A stretch of DNA of 64,000 bases from Sphingomonadales bacterium (lineage in GTDB: Bacteria; Pseudomonadota; Alphaproteobacteria; Sphingomonadales; Sphingomonadaceae), in the NCBI GenBank assembly GCA_012032285.1, contig JAAURJ010000004.1:38721-102720 (forward strand). The letters run 5' to 3'. Position numbers and translations under genes: made by a program. The notes beneath the pieces were generated by a model. That model was not told the origin of the DNA. It ran no database searches and saw only the letters and a list, made by a program, of their open reading frames with translations. Numbering within the stretch: the stretch's first letter is position 1; every line of letters begins with the position of its first letter. Positions 30,296 through 40,438 of the stretch are shown one piece after another.

Positions 30296-31672
30296 TTAAC
30301 GCCCCCGCCCGCCTTTCAGCTTTGCTTTTTTCAGCAGGTCGCCATATTGATGTGCCAGCAGATGGCTTTGGATTTGCGATATGGTATCAACGGTCACATT
30401 GACCAGAATGAGCAAGCTGGTGCCGCCAATCACGAAAAATTGCGTTTGCCCTGTTTGCCCCATGACATAATCGGGTAACAAGCAAACAAGCACCAGATAT
30501 GCCGCCCCCAAAACAGTAATCCGTGTCAAAACATAATCGAGATAATTTTCGGTATTTTTACCCGGACGGATGCCGGGAATGAAACCGCCCGCTTTTTTCA
30601 AATTCTCCGACGTCTCTTCGGGATTGAAAACGACAGCGGTGTAGAAAAAGCAGAAAAAGGCAATGCCAAGGCCATAGAGCAACAGGTAAAGCGGTTGCCC
30701 ATGTTGCAGATATTGGAGAACCTGCTGCAATATCGCGCCGCTGGTGGTTTCGGTGTCGACATTGGTTCCGGCAAGCTGCGTCACAGTTACCGGCATCAGC
30801 AGCAGTGCAGATGCGAAAATCGGCGGAATCACCCCTGCAGTATTGATCTTCAGCGGCAGGTGGCTGCGGTCTGCTTGCATCATACCGCGCTGCGTCGCGC
30901 GTTTGGGATATTGCACCAGCACCCGTCTTTGTCCCCGCTCGACAAAGCAGATCAGAAGCACGAGCGTCACAAACATGACAACAAAACCCAGCACCAAAAA
31001 GCCATCAATCGAACCGGTCTGCACGCCGTCAAGCAATTGCACGATCAGCCGCGGAATTTGCGCAACAATGCCCGCCATAATGATGAGCGAAATACCATTG
31101 CCGATCCCGCGTGATGTGATCTGCTCACCCAGCCACATCAGGAACATAGTGCCGCCGACAAGGCTGATCGTTGCGACGATGCGGAACATCAACCCCGGTT
31201 CCACAACGGCAGGAATACCATTGGCCGCCGCCAGCGTTTCAAGACCCGCAGCGAGGAAATAACCCTGCATTGCGGTCAGGAACACCGTGCCATAACGCGT
31301 ATATTGGTTAAGCTTTTTACGGCCGCTTTCGCCCTCTTTCTTAATCGCCGCCAATGTGGGCGACAAGGATGCGGCAAGCTGCACCACGATCGAAGCGGTG
31401 ATATAAGGCATGACGCCCAGCGCAATCAAACTCATCCGCTCCAGCGAACCGCCGGAGAATGTGTTGAAAATATCGAGCACGCCGCCTTGCGCATTATTCT
31501 GATACAGCAGCGCCTGGGCCACCGGATCAACGCCTGGCAAGGGAACAAAGCTAAGCAGCCGGAAAACAATGAGAGCGCCCAATGTAAACCACAGGCGCTT
31601 TTTAAGGTCTGTTGCCTGACCGAATTTTGAAAGATTCAAATTCGATGCGAGCTTGTCGGCATTTGAAGCCAT
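30296..31672 (-). CDS. secY: Preprotein translocase channel subunit SecY
   Basis: A protein of about 458 residues with ten transmembrane helices, the channel of the Sec translocon. The N-terminus MASNADKLASNLNLSKFGQA and the GVMPYITASIVVQL and PEETSENLKKAGGFIPGIRPG blocks are typical. The start at 31672 is chosen because AAGGAA precedes it; an upstream in-frame ATG at 31723 would add an untypical leader. It follows rplO after a 174-base gap with a hairpin. Confidence 0.96.
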   Translation of the reverse strand: MASNADKLASNLNLSKFGQATDLKKRLWFTLGALIVFRLLSFVPLPGVDPVAQALLYQNNAQGGVLDIFNTFSGGSLERMSLIALGVMPYITASIVVQLAASLSPTLAAIKKEGESGRKKLNQYTRYGTVFLTAMQGYFLAAGLETLAAANGIPAVVEPGLMFRIVATISLVGGTMFLMWLGEQITSRGIGNGISLIIMAGIVAQIPRLIVQLLDGVQTGSIDGFLVLGFVVMFVTLVLLICFVERGQRRVLVQYPKRATQRGMMQADRSHLPLKINTAGVIPPIFASALLLMPVTVTQLAGTNVDTETTSGAILQQVLQYLQHGQPLYLLLYGLGIAFFCFFYTAVVFNPEETSENLKKAGGFIPGIRPGKNTENYLDYVLTRITVLGAAYLVLVCLLPDYVMGQTGQTQFFVIGGTSLLILVNVTVDTISQIQSHLLAHQYGDLLKKAKLKGGRGR

Positions 31673-31779
31673 ATATTCGCGTTCCTTATTCCCCGTGGTC
31701 ATTCCCGCTGCATATCGCAGCATCAGCCCCGGCCCAAAAACTTACCCGGCATTATAGGAATTTCATCCCGAAAATGCCA

Positions 31780-31810
31780 AGCCCCGCCGTCCTATATGGA
31801 GAGCGGGGCT
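31780..31810 (-). promoter_or_regulatory. Hairpin between rplO and secY
   Basis: AGCCCCGC (31780-31787) pairs with GCGGGGCT (31803-31810), 8 bp with a 15-base loop, in an unusually long gap for this operon. On the minus strand no strong T-run follows, so partial termination, RNA processing or a stability element is more likely than full termination. Confidence 0.45.
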
Positions 31811-31846
31811 GACATGACAAGAGCGAAAGCCGCCCTTAGTCAAATC

Positions 31847-32368
31847 TTATTTCTTCGCCGCCGCTTTCGCAGAGCCTTTTTTGGCCGCCGCTTTTTCGGT
31901 TGCCGAAACAACGATCAAAACTTCAACCTTACCGCCTGCTTTTTCGACTGCCTCAATCGCTGCTTTGGAAGCACCGGAAACTGAGAAGCTAACCTTGCTG
32001 GTCAGCTCGCCCTTGGCAAGAAGACGCACGCCGTCTTTACCGCCACGCGCCAGACCGGCTGCTTTCAACGCGGCATGGTCAATCGTCGCTTTTGCATCAA
32101 GTTTCTTCGCATCAATGAATTTTTGCACCATGCCCAAATTCACTTCAGCATAATCCTTACCAAACGGGTTGTTAAATCCGCGCTTGGGAATGCGCATATG
32201 CAGCGGCATTTGACCGCCTTCAAAGCCCTTGATAGCAACGCCCGAACGCGATTTTTGGCCCTTTACGCCGCGACCGCCGGTTTTGCCCTTGCCCGAACCG
32301 ATACCGCGTCCAACGCGCATACGGCGGTGGCGGGCGCCTTCATTATCTTTAATATCTGTCAGTTTCAT
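31847..32368 (-). CDS. rplO: 50S ribosomal protein L15
   Basis: A 173-residue L15 starting [20 protein letters not shown] at 32368. The Gly-rich [20 protein letters not shown] rRNA-binding loop is typical. The C-terminus carries an Ala/Lys-rich extension ending in AAKK. An upstream in-frame ATG at 32398 would add a non-conserved leader. Confidence 0.96.
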   Translation of the reverse strand: MKLTDIKDNEGARHRRMRVGRGIGSGKGKTGGRGVKGQKSRSGVAIKGFEGGQMPLHMRIPKRGFNNPFGKDYAEVNLGMVQKFIDAKKLDAKATIDHAALKAAGLARGGKDGVRLLAKGELTSKVSFSVSGASKAAIEAVEKAGGKVEVLIVVSATEKAAAKKGSAKAAAKK

Positions 32369-32399
32369 TGTTGCACTCGCTTTCGCTTTAATTCGCACT

Positions 32400-32427
32400 C
32401 ATCCTCTCCTACAGCAAGGAGAGGATG
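32400..32427 (-). promoter_or_regulatory. Perfect 11-bp hairpin in the rpmD-rplO gap
   Basis: CATCCTCTCCT (32400-32410) pairs perfectly with AGGAGAGGATG (32417-32427) around a 6-base loop ACAGCA. It lies between the rpmD stop and the rplO start on the transcribed minus strand. No T-run follows; a role in mRNA processing or translational coupling is possible. Confidence 0.4.
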
Positions 32428-32431
32428 TAAT

Positions 32432-32608
32432 TTAGTCGATAATTTCGACCATGTGACGCACCGAACGGATCATGCCGCGCACTTCGGGTGTATCTTCCAA
32501 TTCACGGACCCGGTGCATCTTATTCAGGCCAAGGCCTTTCAAAGTTGCAATCTGCTTTGCAGGGCGGCGGATCGGTGAACCGATTTGCTTGATTTTGATT
32601 GTCGCCAT
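32432..32608 (-). CDS. rpmD: 50S ribosomal protein L30
   Basis: A 58-residue L30 starting [16 protein letters not shown], with [19 protein letters not shown] and ending VEIID. It is intact and of normal length, in its usual place between rpsE and rplO. Confidence 0.93.
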   Translation of the reverse strand: MATIKIKQIGSPIRRPAKQIATLKGLGLNKMHRVRELEDTPEVRGMIRSVRHMVEIID

Positions 32609-32613
32609 TGTGC

Positions 32614-33339
32614 TTACTCCGTAATCGCTTCGGCTTCGGCTTCGGCTTCAGCGGCTTTGCTTCCACCGCGGCCCAGCAGGTCGGCAATTTTCTTGCCACG
32701 GCGCTGTGCCACCGATTTCGGGCTTGTCTGACCGTCCAATGCGGCAAAAGTAGCCCGGATCATGTTATACGGGTTCGATGTGCCGTTCGATTTGGTCACC
32801 ACGTCGGCCACGCCCAAGCTTTCGAAAACAGCGCGCATCGGACCACCAGCGATGATACCAGTGCCCGGAGGCGCCGAACGCAGTGTCACATTGCCCGCAC
32901 CAAATTTACCCTTGCCATCATGATGCAAGGTCCGGCCTTCTTTCAAAGGAACGCGGATCATTTTTTTCTTGGCGGCGGCTGTTGCCTTGTTGATCGCCTC
33001 TGGCACTTCGCGTGCCTTGCCATGGCCAAAGCCAGCACGGCCCTGTCCATCGCCGACCACGACGAGAGCTGCAAAGCCAAAACGCTTACCGCCTTTAACC
33101 GTTTTCGAAACGCGGTTGATATGGACAAGCTTTTCAATAAGCTCATCGCCTTCTTCCTCACGCTTAGCATCGCGGTCACGTCCGCGGCCCCGGCCACCTT
33201 CACGGCCACCACGTCCGCCGCGCGGACGGCGGCCTTCTTCGGCGGCTTCTTTTGCAGGCGCTTCTTGTGCAGGCTGGGCAACAGCTTGTGAATTTTCGGT
33301 CACGTCTTCTGCCGGTGTGTTATTTTCATCAGCCATCAT
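32614..33339 (-). CDS. rpsE: 30S ribosomal protein S5 with RG-rich N-terminal extension
   Basis: A 241-residue S5. The core (from about residue 60) has [18 protein letters not shown] and [14 protein letters not shown]. Residues 1-60 are an extension containing an RGG-like stretch ([13 protein letters not shown]) absent from the E. coli protein (167 aa). The C-terminus ends in an Ala/Glu repeat. Its start overlaps the rplR stop (TAATG), which supports the ATG at 33339. Confidence 0.96.
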   Translation of the reverse strand: MMADENNTPAEDVTENSQAVAQPAQEAPAKEAAEEGRRPRGGRGGREGGRGRGRDRDAKREEEGDELIEKLVHINRVSKTVKGGKRFGFAALVVVGDGQGRAGFGHGKAREVPEAINKATAAAKKKMIRVPLKEGRTLHHDGKGKFGAGNVTLRSAPPGTGIIAGGPMRAVFESLGVADVVTKSNGTSNPYNMIRATFAALDGQTSPKSVAQRRGKKIADLLGRGGSKAAEAEAEAEAITE

Positions 33340-33692
33340 TAAAACTCCAATCCACCTTCACGGGCGGCATCGGCCAGCGCCTTCACGCGGCCATGAAACA
33401 GAAAACCACCGCGGTCGAAAACAACGCTGGTTACGCCCGCTTTTTTCGCAGCAGCAGCAACTCGCTTTCCGACTTCGCTGGCCGCAGCAATATTACCGCC
33501 GCTTTTAGCCTTAACGTCCTTGTCATTGGTCGATGCAGCGGCAACGGTCGCGCCTTTTGCATCGTCAATAACCTGCGCATAGATATGGCGGCCCGTGCGG
33601 TGGATAGACAAACGAGGACGCCCGCCACCCTGAACCCGCAATTTCGAACGAACGCGCTGACGCCGTTTTTCAAAGAGAGATAATTTCGCCAT
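33339..33692 (-). CDS. rplR: 50S ribosomal protein L18
   Basis: A 117-residue L18 that binds 5S rRNA; start [18 protein letters not shown], with [20 protein letters not shown] and the C-terminal [20 protein letters not shown]. Length is normal. It overlaps rpsE by one base. Confidence 0.96.
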   Translation of the reverse strand: MAKLSLFEKRRQRVRSKLRVQGGGRPRLSIHRTGRHIYAQVIDDAKGATVAAASTNDKDVKAKSGGNIAAASEVGKRVAAAAKKAGVTSVVFDRGGFLFHGRVKALADAAREGGLEF

Positions 33693-33695
33693 GGC

Positions 33696-34229
33696 TTATT
33701 TCTTCTTCCCTTCTTTGCGGAAGATATACTCACCGCGATATTTGATACCCTTGCCCTTATAAGGCTCCGGCTTTCTCCAGCGGCGGATCTCGGCAGCAAC
33801 CTGCCCGACCTTTTGCTTGTCCATACCGGAAATTTCCACCGTGGTGTTATCCGGCGTTTTGATGTCAATGCCCTCGGGAATATCGAAATCAACATCATGG
33901 CTATAGCCAAGCTGCAACTTCAATGTCTTGCCCTGAACATTAGCACGGTAACCAACACCTGTGATTTCCAATGTTTTCGTAAACCCTTCGGTTACGCCAT
34001 CGACCAGATTTTGCACCAATGTGCGCTGCATTCCCCAATAGGAACGGGCCTTGGTGCTTTTATTGGCCGGGGCAACTGTCACGGCATCCGCGTCCACCGA
34101 ATAGGTCACTTCGTCCACCATAAGGAGGGAAAGCTCGCCCTTCGGTCCTTTTACAGACAAAATGCCGTCATTCATGCTCGCGGTAACGCCCGACGGGATG
34201 GTGACCGGTTTTTTACCTATGCGGCTCAT
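33696..34229 (-). CDS. rplF: 50S ribosomal protein L6
   Basis: A 177-residue L6; start [15 protein letters not shown], with [14 protein letters not shown] and the C-terminal [16 protein letters not shown] motif. It overlaps rpsH by one base. Confidence 0.97.
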   Translation of the reverse strand: MSRIGKKPVTIPSGVTASMNDGILSVKGPKGELSLLMVDEVTYSVDADAVTVAPANKSTKARSYWGMQRTLVQNLVDGVTEGFTKTLEITGVGYRANVQGKTLKLQLGYSHDVDFDIPEGIDIKTPDNTTVEISGMDKQKVGQVAAEIRRWRKPEPYKGKGIKYRGEYIFRKEGKKK

Positions 34230-34633
34230 CAGTACACCTCCGCCAAAATCTCTCCGCCGACATTTTGTGCCCGCGCTTCCGCATCGGAAAGCACACCACG
34301 CGGTGTCGAAACGATGGTGATACCCAAACCATTACGCACTACCGGCAGGTCTTTCGACCCCGAATAGATGCGACGGCCAGGTTTTGACACGCGAGCCAGA
34401 TGGACAATCGCGGGTTCACCTTCAAAATATTTCAGCTCGATACGAATGCCTTTATGTTGGCCTTTTTTGCCAAAGACTTCGTCGCTATAGCCGCGAATAT
34501 AGCCTTCGCGTTGCAACACATCGAGAACATTTGCGCGCAAGGTCGAAGCGGGCGAAATGACAGAGTCTTTCTTTGCCCGTTGGCCGTTGCGAATACGGGT
34601 GAGCATATCACCCAATGGATCGGTCAATGCCAT
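34229..34633 (-). CDS. rpsH: 30S ribosomal protein S8
   Basis: A 134-residue S8; start [18 protein letters not shown], ending with [19 protein letters not shown] and the typical C-terminus. It is slightly longer than the E. coli protein. It is the central 16S-rRNA-binding protein and in other bacteria an autoregulator of the spc operon. Confidence 0.96.
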   Translation of the reverse strand: MALTDPLGDMLTRIRNGQRAKKDSVISPASTLRANVLDVLQREGYIRGYSDEVFGKKGQHKGIRIELKYFEGEPAIVHLARVSKPGRRIYSGSKDLPVVRNGLGITIVSTPRGVLSDAEARAQNVGGEILAEVY

Positions 34634-34645
34634 AATATCTTATCC

Positions 34646-34951
34646 TTACCAGCTTGACTTTGTGACGCCGGGGATCAGGCCTTTATTGGCCAAATCACGC
34701 AGCTCGATACGGCAAAGCCGGAATTTACGGTAATAGCCACGCGGACGCCCGGTTGTTTCGCAGCGATTACGCACGCGACCCGGATTTCCGTTGCGAGGAA
34801 TTTCGGCCATTTTCAAACGCGCGATCAAACGTGCGCTATCATCCAGGCTTTCATCCTTCGCCATTGCTTTCAATTTCGCATATTGGCCGGCATATTTTTT
34901 TACCAGCTTTTTGCGACGTTCATTTTTGTTTATGGAACTCAGTTTCGCCAT
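34646..34951 (-). CDS. rpsN: 30S ribosomal protein S14
   Basis: A 101-residue S14 of the long, zinc-free type (no C-x2-C pairs); start [20 protein letters not shown], with [21 protein letters not shown] and ending in KSSW. Confidence 0.96.
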   Translation of the reverse strand: MAKLSSINKNERRKKLVKKYAGQYAKLKAMAKDESLDDSARLIARLKMAEIPRNGNPGRVRNRCETTGRPRGYYRKFRLCRIELRDLANKGLIPGVTKSSW

Positions 34952-34991
34952 GACTTAAGTTCTCGTCCTTTCTTGACGAGACAGCTGCTAT

Positions 34992-35576
34992 TTAAGCTGC
35001 TGCCTTCTCTTCGGATTCTTCTGCGGGGAACGGGAAGCTGAACAGGCGCAGCAATTCGCGGGCCTCATCATCCGTTTTGGCAGAAGTGGTTACGATTACA
35101 TCCATGCCGCGCACCGTATCGATGGCGTCATAGCTAATCTCTGGGAAAATGATCTGCTCTTTCAGACCCATGGCGAAATTGCCGCGGCCATCAAAGCTTT
35201 TCGGGTTCAAACCGCGAAAGTCACGAATACGTGGCATCGCGACCGTCACCAGACGATCGATGAATTCATACATTTGCGCACCGCGCAGCGTTACTTTCAC
35301 GCCGATCGGCATACCTTCACGCAGTTTAAAACCTGCGATGGATTTTTTCGCCTTGGTGATCACAGGCTTTTGACCCGCAATCAATTCCATCTCGGCAAGC
35401 GCGGTGGTAACCTTCTTCTTATCCTGCGATCCTTCACCGACACCCATATTGAGCGTGATTTTTTCGATCTTTGGAATAGCCATATGGTTTTTATAGCCGA
35501 ATTTTTCCTGCATCGCTTTAACGACGACATCGTCATAACGCTGCTTCATGCGCGGGGTGTATTTTTTATCAGCCAT
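34992..35576 (-). CDS. rplE: 50S ribosomal protein L5
   Basis: A 194-residue L5; start [18 protein letters not shown] at 35576. The motif [14 protein letters not shown] and the [15 protein letters not shown] block are typical. The C-terminus has an acidic extension beyond FSFPFPAEE. The start overlaps rplX by eight bases. Confidence 0.96.
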   Translation of the reverse strand: MADKKYTPRMKQRYDDVVVKAMQEKFGYKNHMAIPKIEKITLNMGVGEGSQDKKKVTTALAEMELIAGQKPVITKAKKSIAGFKLREGMPIGVKVTLRGAQMYEFIDRLVTVAMPRIRDFRGLNPKSFDGRGNFAMGLKEQIIFPEISYDAIDTVRGMDVIVTTSAKTDDEARELLRLFSFPFPAEESEEKAAA

Positions 35577-35898
35577 TGATCGTCTCCCCAGACTTAACGG
35601 CGACGCGTGATTTTTTGCCGTCCTTATTGGTTTCAATGCGCACTCTTGTCGGCTTTCCGTCTTTAGGATCAACAACAGCCACATTTGAAATATGGATAGG
35701 AGCTTCAAACGATTTTTTTCCGCCCTGCGGGTCAGCTTGTGTCGGCTTGGTGTGACGCACGCGAACATTCAGGCCAGAAACGACCACCTTGTCTTCTTTT
35801 GGAAGAACTTTGATCACTTCACCTGTACGACCGCGCTGATCTTTTGGACCAACCAGCAACGCTACTGTGTCGCCTTTTTTGATTTTTGCCATAGCCAT
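35569..35898 (-). CDS. rplX: 50S ribosomal protein L24
   Basis: A 109-residue KOW-domain protein; [21 protein letters not shown] is the core N-terminus. Two in-frame ATGs lie six bases apart (35898 and 35892); GGAGG precedes the first by 10 bases. The ribosomal site is the 23S 5' domain. Confidence 0.95.
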   Translation of the reverse strand: MAMAKIKKGDTVALLVGPKDQRGRTGEVIKVLPKEDKVVVSGLNVRVRHTKPTQADPQGGKKSFEAPIHISNVAVVDPKDGKPTRVRIETNKDGKKSRVAVKSGETING

Positions 35899-35900
35899 GA

Positions 35901-36269
35901 TTATAGCACCTCCGGCGCAAGACTGATTATTTTCATATGCTTTTTGGCACGCAGCTCACGGACCACAGGGCCAAAAATACGGGTGCCAATGGGCTCGCCA
36001 TTGTTACCGATCAGCACAGCGGCATTGCCGTCAAAGCGGATGACGCTGCCGTCGCCGCGGCGGATATCCTTGCGGGTACGAACGATGACGGCCTTGTGCA
36101 CGTCGCCCTTCTTCACCTTACCGCGCGGAGCCGCTTCTTTGATCGACACCACGATGATGTCGCCAACGCCGGCAAAGCGGCGCTTTGACCCGCCCAGCAC
36201 CTTAATGCACTGGACGCGCTTCGCACCGCTGTTGTCAGCGACGTCGAGATTTGATTGCATCTGGATCAT
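35901..36269 (-). CDS. rplN: 50S ribosomal protein L14
   Basis: A 122-residue L14; start [19 protein letters not shown], with VKIKEA-type and [18 protein letters not shown] blocks. It is separated from rpsQ by 77 bases, the longest gap in this part of the operon. Confidence 0.97.
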   Translation of the reverse strand: MIQMQSNLDVADNSGAKRVQCIKVLGGSKRRFAGVGDIIVVSIKEAAPRGKVKKGDVHKAVIVRTRKDIRRGDGSVIRFDGNAAVLIGNNGEPIGTRIFGPVVRELRAKKHMKIISLAPEVL

Positions 36270-36346
36270 GGATCCAATTCCTTTCGTTTGGGCTTGCCGG
36301 GATCCGCCCGGTAGTTCCTAAATCCGTTTGGCAGTGCGCTTAAATC

Positions 36347-36619
36347 TTAAGCGTCTGCCTCTTCCGTCTTGGCTGGCTTTGCAGCGGTTTCACGCTCCAA
36401 TACCTTCCAGGTTTTATTCTTCGAAATCGGCCTTGTTTCTTCAATACGGACGGTTTCGCCTGCTTTGAATTCATTCGCCTCATCATGGGCATGATATTTT
36501 TTCGAACGACGGATAATCTTGCCGTACAGCGGGTGCTTCACCTTGCGTTCGACCTTCACAACAATGGTTTTGTCATTTTTGTCGGAGACAACCGTGCCGG
36601 TTAATATGCGTTTTGGCAT
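36347..36619 (-). CDS. rpsQ: 30S ribosomal protein S17
   Basis: A 90-residue S17; start [20 protein letters not shown], with [14 protein letters not shown] and [15 protein letters not shown] short acidic and Ala-rich tail follows. It lies 12 bases after rpmC. Confidence 0.96.
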   Translation of the reverse strand: MPKRILTGTVVSDKNDKTIVVKVERKVKHPLYGKIIRRSKKYHAHDEANEFKAGETVRIEETRPISKNKTWKVLERETAAKPAKTEEADA

Positions 36620-36631
36620 CCTATTGGCTCC

Positions 36632-36840
36632 TTATGCCGATTTCGCGGTAGCGGCAGCGCGCTCGCCTTGAAGTGTCTTGATGCGAGCAATGTCGCGGCG
36701 AACCACACGAACGCGTGCGGGTTTTCCAATTGGCCGGTAGCCGCCTGGAAACGCAGGTTGAAGGCTTCACGCTTCAATTCGGTCAATTGTGCCGACAGTT
36801 CATCGTCGGTTTTGACGCGGAGATCTTCTGTTTTGCTCAT
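36632..36840 (-). CDS. rpmC: 50S ribosomal protein L29, frameshifted
   Basis: L29 starts [19 protein letters not shown] at 36840 and reads correctly to QLENP, then leaves frame. Adding one G (coding strand, CCCGGCACG instead of CCCGCACG, near base 36718-36720) restores [16 protein letters not shown] and a stop at 36632, about 69 residues and the normal family end. A broken L29 in an otherwise intact operon is best explained by a base-call error. It is in its usual place between rplP and rpsQ. Confidence 0.93.
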
Positions 36841-36841
36841 C

Positions 36842-37276
36842 TTATGATGCTCCCAGATGTGAAGTATCACCCAGACGGGCTACTACTTTGGTTTTAACCG
36901 GCAGCTTCATCGCGGCGCGTTGAAAAGCAACAGCAGCAATTGGTCCCGGAACGCCGTCAAGTTCGAACATGATGCGCCCTGGTTTTACCTTGGCCGCCCA
37001 ATATTCAACCGAACCCTTACCTTTACCCTGACGCACTTCGGCAGGTTTTTTGGTGACCGGCACGTCGGGGAATATACGGATCCACAAACGTCCCTGACGT
37101 TTGATATGACGTGTGATCGCACGGCGGGCTGCCTCGATCTGACGCGCAGTGATCCGCTCCGGCTCCAACGCTTTCAGGCCATAGGAACCGAAATTCAGCT
37201 CGGTGCCACCCTTGGCAGCGCCCTTGATCCGGCCCTTAAACTGCTTGCGGAATTTATGTTTTTTAGGTTGTAGCAT
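36842..37276 (-). CDS. rplP: 50S ribosomal protein L16
   Basis: A 144-residue L16; start [19 protein letters not shown], with [31 protein letters not shown] and [18 protein letters not shown]. It contacts the tRNA sites of the large subunit. Confidence 0.97.
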   Translation of the reverse strand: MLQPKKHKFRKQFKGRIKGAAKGGTELNFGSYGLKALEPERITARQIEAARRAITRHIKRQGRLWIRIFPDVPVTKKPAEVRQGKGKGSVEYWAAKVKPGRIMFELDGVPGPIAAVAFQRAAMKLPVKTKVVARLGDTSHLGAS

Positions 37277-37293
37277 TTTTCTACCCTATCCTA

Positions 37294-37998
37294 TCAACGC
37301 CGGTCGCCATGGGGACGGACACCCGAAGTTTGGGCTTCCATCATCAGGCGGTCCATTGCCATTGGATCATGGCCGAGAATCTCGCCCTTAAAGATCCAGC
37401 ATTTAATGCCGATAATACCATAAGCGGTAAGCGCTTCGGCTTCGGCATAGTCAACATTTGCACGCAGCGTGTGCAAAGGCACACGGCCTTCACGATACCA
37501 TTCGACGCGGGCAATTTCTGCCCCGCCCAAACGGCCGCCACAAGTGATCTTAATACCTTCAGCTCCCAAACGTAGCGCTGATTGCACTGCACGTTTCATG
37601 GCACGGCGGAAAGCGATACGGCGGATCAGCTGATCGGCAATACCCTGAGCCACCAGTTTCGCGTCAACCTCCGGCTTGCGGATTTCGACGATATTCAAAC
37701 TGATTTCAGCAGAAGTAAACTGACCGATTTGCTTTTTCAGCTTTTCAATGTCAGCGCCTTTTTTGCCGATGATAACACCGGGGCGTGCCGCATAAATGGA
37801 CACCCTGCAATTTTTGGCCGGACGTTCGATAACCACCTTTGAAATCGCTGCTTGCGGCAAGGTTTCAAAGATGAATTTACGGATTTTGAGATCCTCGATC
37901 AGCATCTGGCCATATTCATGACCTTCCGCGAACCAACGGCTGTCCCAAGTCCGGTTAATCTGCAGGCGAAGCCCGATTGGATTACTTTTTTGACCCAT
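37294..37998 (-). CDS. rpsC: 30S ribosomal protein S3
   Basis: A 234-residue S3; start [20 protein letters not shown]. The KH domain contains [16 protein letters not shown]. It lines the mRNA entry site of the 30S subunit. Length is normal. Confidence 0.97.
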   Translation of the reverse strand: MGQKSNPIGLRLQINRTWDSRWFAEGHEYGQMLIEDLKIRKFIFETLPQAAISKVVIERPAKNCRVSIYAARPGVIIGKKGADIEKLKKQIGQFTSAEISLNIVEIRKPEVDAKLVAQGIADQLIRRIAFRRAMKRAVQSALRLGAEGIKITCGGRLGGAEIARVEWYREGRVPLHTLRANVDYAEAEALTAYGIIGIKCWIFKGEILGHDPMAMDRLMMEAQTSGVRPHGDRR

Positions 37999-38001
37999 GG
38001 T

Positions 38002-38382
38002 TTACGCCTCTTCTTCTTGTTCGCGGACAACGATGCGCAAACGGCTAAAAGGTTTCACGATAAGGCTTGATCGGCCGCGGGCGCGGGCCTGAAAGCGCTT
38101 CATGCTTAGCGCCTTGCCGACGCTAGCTTCTTTTACGAACAGCGCGTCCACATCAAGATTATGGTTATTTTCCGCATTGGCGATAGCAGAGGCCAAAACC
38201 TTGCTCACATCTTCTGCCATTCCCTTTTTGGAGAATTTCAGGATGCTCAAGGCCTCGTCTACCTTGCGGCCACGGATAAGCGCAGCCAACAGGTTCAGCT
38301 TTTGCGCACTGCCACGAATGGTCGTGCCAACGGCCAATGCTTCATTATCGCCTACGCGGCGGGGGGCGGATTGCTTACCCAT
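38002..38382 (-). CDS. rplV: 50S ribosomal protein L22
   Basis: A 126-residue L22; start [19 protein letters not shown]. The exit-tunnel hairpin region reads [19 protein letters not shown]. It overlaps the rpsS stop by one base. Confidence 0.96.
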   Translation of the reverse strand: MGKQSAPRRVGDNEALAVGTTIRGSAQKLNLLAALIRGRKVDEALSILKFSKKGMAEDVSKVLASAIANAENNHNLDVDALFVKEASVGKALSMKRFQARARGRSSLIVKPFSRLRIVVREQEEEA

Positions 38383-38657
38383 TAGCGTTTGCCCTTCTTG
38401 TCTGCGCCATGGCCATGATAAGTGCGCGTTGGTGCGAACTCACCCAGCTTGTGGCCGACCATGTCTTCATTCACCGATACGGGAATGAATTTATGGCCGT
38501 TGTAAACGTTGAACGTCAGGCCGACAAATTGCGGCAAGATCGTCGAGCGGCGTGACCAGGTTTTGATCGGCGAACGGGCGCCTTCATCCTGGGCGGTTTC
38601 TGCTTTTTTCAGCAGATAGAGGTCAACAAACGGACCTTTCCAGACGGAACGAGACAT
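38382..38657 (-). CDS. rpsS: 30S ribosomal protein S19
   Basis: A 91-residue S19; start [18 protein letters not shown], with [21 protein letters not shown] and [14 protein letters not shown]. It forms the S13-S19 head pair of the 30S subunit. Confidence 0.97.
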   Translation of the reverse strand: MSRSVWKGPFVDLYLLKKAETAQDEGARSPIKTWSRRSTILPQFVGLTFNVYNGHKFIPVSVNEDMVGHKLGEFAPTRTYHGHGADKKGKR

Positions 38658-38660
38658 AAG

Positions 38661-39497
38661 TTACCTCTTCTTCTTCGCATGACGTGAACGGATGATCATC
38701 CGGTCGGTCGATTTATTCTTGCGGGTCCGCGCACCCTTGGTTGGCTTACCCCAAGGCGTCACTGGGTGACGACCACCAGAGGTCCGGCCTTCACCACCAC
38801 CATGAGGGTGATCGACCGGGTTCTTTGCCACACCGCGAGTCAGCGGGCGAATACCGCGCCAACGGTTACGACCTGCTTTGGCCAGCGTGGTGTTTGAATT
38901 ATCAGGGTTTGAAACCGCGCCAACGGTGCCCATGCAATTGCCAAGAATATAACGCTGCTCACCTGAATTCAGGCGAACAATAACGCGTCCACCATCACGG
39001 CCGACGAGCTGCACATACGTGCCTGCGCTGCGTGCAATCTGAGCGCCCTTGCCAGGCTTCATTTCGATATTATGGCAAATGGTACCCACCGGCATCTGGC
39101 TCAACAACATCGCATTGCCGGGCTTAACATCGGTTTTTTCACCGGCAATCACACTATCACCAACAGCTAGGCGCTGTGGCGCAATGATATAGGCCTGCTC
39201 GCCATCTTCATATTTGATCAGCGCGATAAAAGCGGTGCGGTTGGGATCATATTCCAAACGCTCGACGGTCGCGGGCATATCCCATTTCCGGCGCTTGAAA
39301 TCAATGACGCGGTATTTTTGCTTATGACCACCACCAATACCGCGCGAGGTCACATGACCTTTGTTATTGCGGCCACCGGTTTTCTTCTTGCCTTCTGTAA
39401 GCGCTTTTACCGGACGGCCTTTATACAGGCTGGACCGGTCAACAAGCACTAGGCCGCGGCGGGCGGGGCTAGTCGGTTTGTAGCTTTTTAATGCCAT
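38661..39497 (-). CDS. rplB: 50S ribosomal protein L2
   Basis: A 278-residue L2, close to the peptidyl-transferase centre. Start [17 protein letters not shown]; the C-terminal [21 protein letters not shown] block contains the conserved His. Length is normal. Confidence 0.97.
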   Translation of the reverse strand: MALKSYKPTSPARRGLVLVDRSSLYKGRPVKALTEGKKKTGGRNNKGHVTSRGIGGGHKQKYRVIDFKRRKWDMPATVERLEYDPNRTAFIALIKYEDGEQAYIIAPQRLAVGDSVIAGEKTDVKPGNAMLLSQMPVGTICHNIEMKPGKGAQIARSAGTYVQLVGRDGGRVIVRLNSGEQRYILGNCMGTVGAVSNPDNSNTTLAKAGRNRWRGIRPLTRGVAKNPVDHPHGGGEGRTSGGRHPVTPWGKPTKGARTRKNKSTDRMIIRSRHAKKKR

Positions 39498-39507
39498 AGT
39501 CTATCCG

Positions 39508-39816
39508 TTAAACCCCCGTGGTCACGTCGATCATCTGGCCTTCAGCCAAAGTCACAACAGCTTTTTTCACGTCACTGCGCTTATAGGGCGAACCCTTCCA
39601 ACGCTTGACCTTACCTTTTTGCACCAGCGTATTAACGCCGGTTACCTTTACGCCAAACAAAGCCTCAACAGCGGCCTTGATCTCTGGCTTGGTCGCGGTT
39701 TTCGCAACCTTGAAAACCACCGCATTATTTTCCGATAGCAATGTTGCTTTTTCGGTAATATGCGGCGCAACAATCACGTCATAATGACGGGCGTCGATGG
39801 TTTGTTTTTTAGCCAT
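39508..39816 (-). CDS. rplW: 50S ribosomal protein L23
   Basis: A 102-residue L23, the exit-tunnel docking site for SRP and trigger factor; start [20 protein letters not shown] at 39816, with TEKATLLSE and [18 protein letters not shown]. The start overlaps the rplD end by eight bases. An in-frame ATG at 39840 would add eight untypical residues. Confidence 0.96.
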   Translation of the reverse strand: MAKKQTIDARHYDVIVAPHITEKATLLSENNAVVFKVAKTATKPEIKAAVEALFGVKVTGVNTLVQKGKVKRWKGSPYKRSDVKKAVVTLAEGQMIDVTTGV

Positions 39817-40435
39817 TGAAACGCGCCTCCAGTTTTTCAACCGCAGCGCGGGTCAAAACCAAGCTATCGGCATTCAAAATGTCATAGACATTTGCGCCCA
39901 CAGCGGGGAGCAAGTTGATGCCGACCAGATTGGCCGATGCTTTGCGGAAATTGTCATTCACGGCTTCACCGTCGATCACAAGGATCTTCTTACCCAGACC
40001 AAGCTTGCCGATATGACCTTGAAGCACCTTGGTTTTGGCGTCTTTCAATTCCACATTTTCAAGCACGAACAGCGATCCGGCTTTTGCCTTGCTCGACAAA
40101 GCCATTTTCAGGCCAAGCGCACGGATTTTCTTGTTCAGCGACGGGTTAAAGTCCCGCAAACGAGCACCATGGGCTTTACCACCACCGATAAAGACCGGAG
40201 CACGGCGGTTGCCATGACGGGCGCTGCCGCCACCTTTTTGGTTGCCGAACTTCTTACCGGTGCGGGCTACATCGCTACGCTCACGTGTTGGGCGAGCAGT
40301 ACCGCGAGCCTTTTCGCGTTGCCATGTGACAACGCGGTGCAAAATGTCCGCCCGTGGCTCCAGACCGAAGACATCGTCATTCAGGTCAATGTCACCTTTG
40401 GCTTTTGCGTCGAGGGTTTGAACTTTGAGTTTCAT
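39809..40435 (-). CDS. rplD: 50S ribosomal protein L4
   Basis: A 208-residue L4; start [18 protein letters not shown]. The tunnel loop reads [20 protein letters not shown]. In gammaproteobacteria L4 autoregulates the S10 operon; nothing here tests that. Confidence 0.97.
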   Translation of the reverse strand: MKLKVQTLDAKAKGDIDLNDDVFGLEPRADILHRVVTWQREKARGTARPTRERSDVARTGKKFGNQKGGGSARHGNRRAPVFIGGGKAHGARLRDFNPSLNKKIRALGLKMALSSKAKAGSLFVLENVELKDAKTKVLQGHIGKLGLGKKILVIDGEAVNDNFRKASANLVGINLLPAVGANVYDILNADSLVLTRAAVEKLEARFNG

Positions 40436-40438
40436 GGA

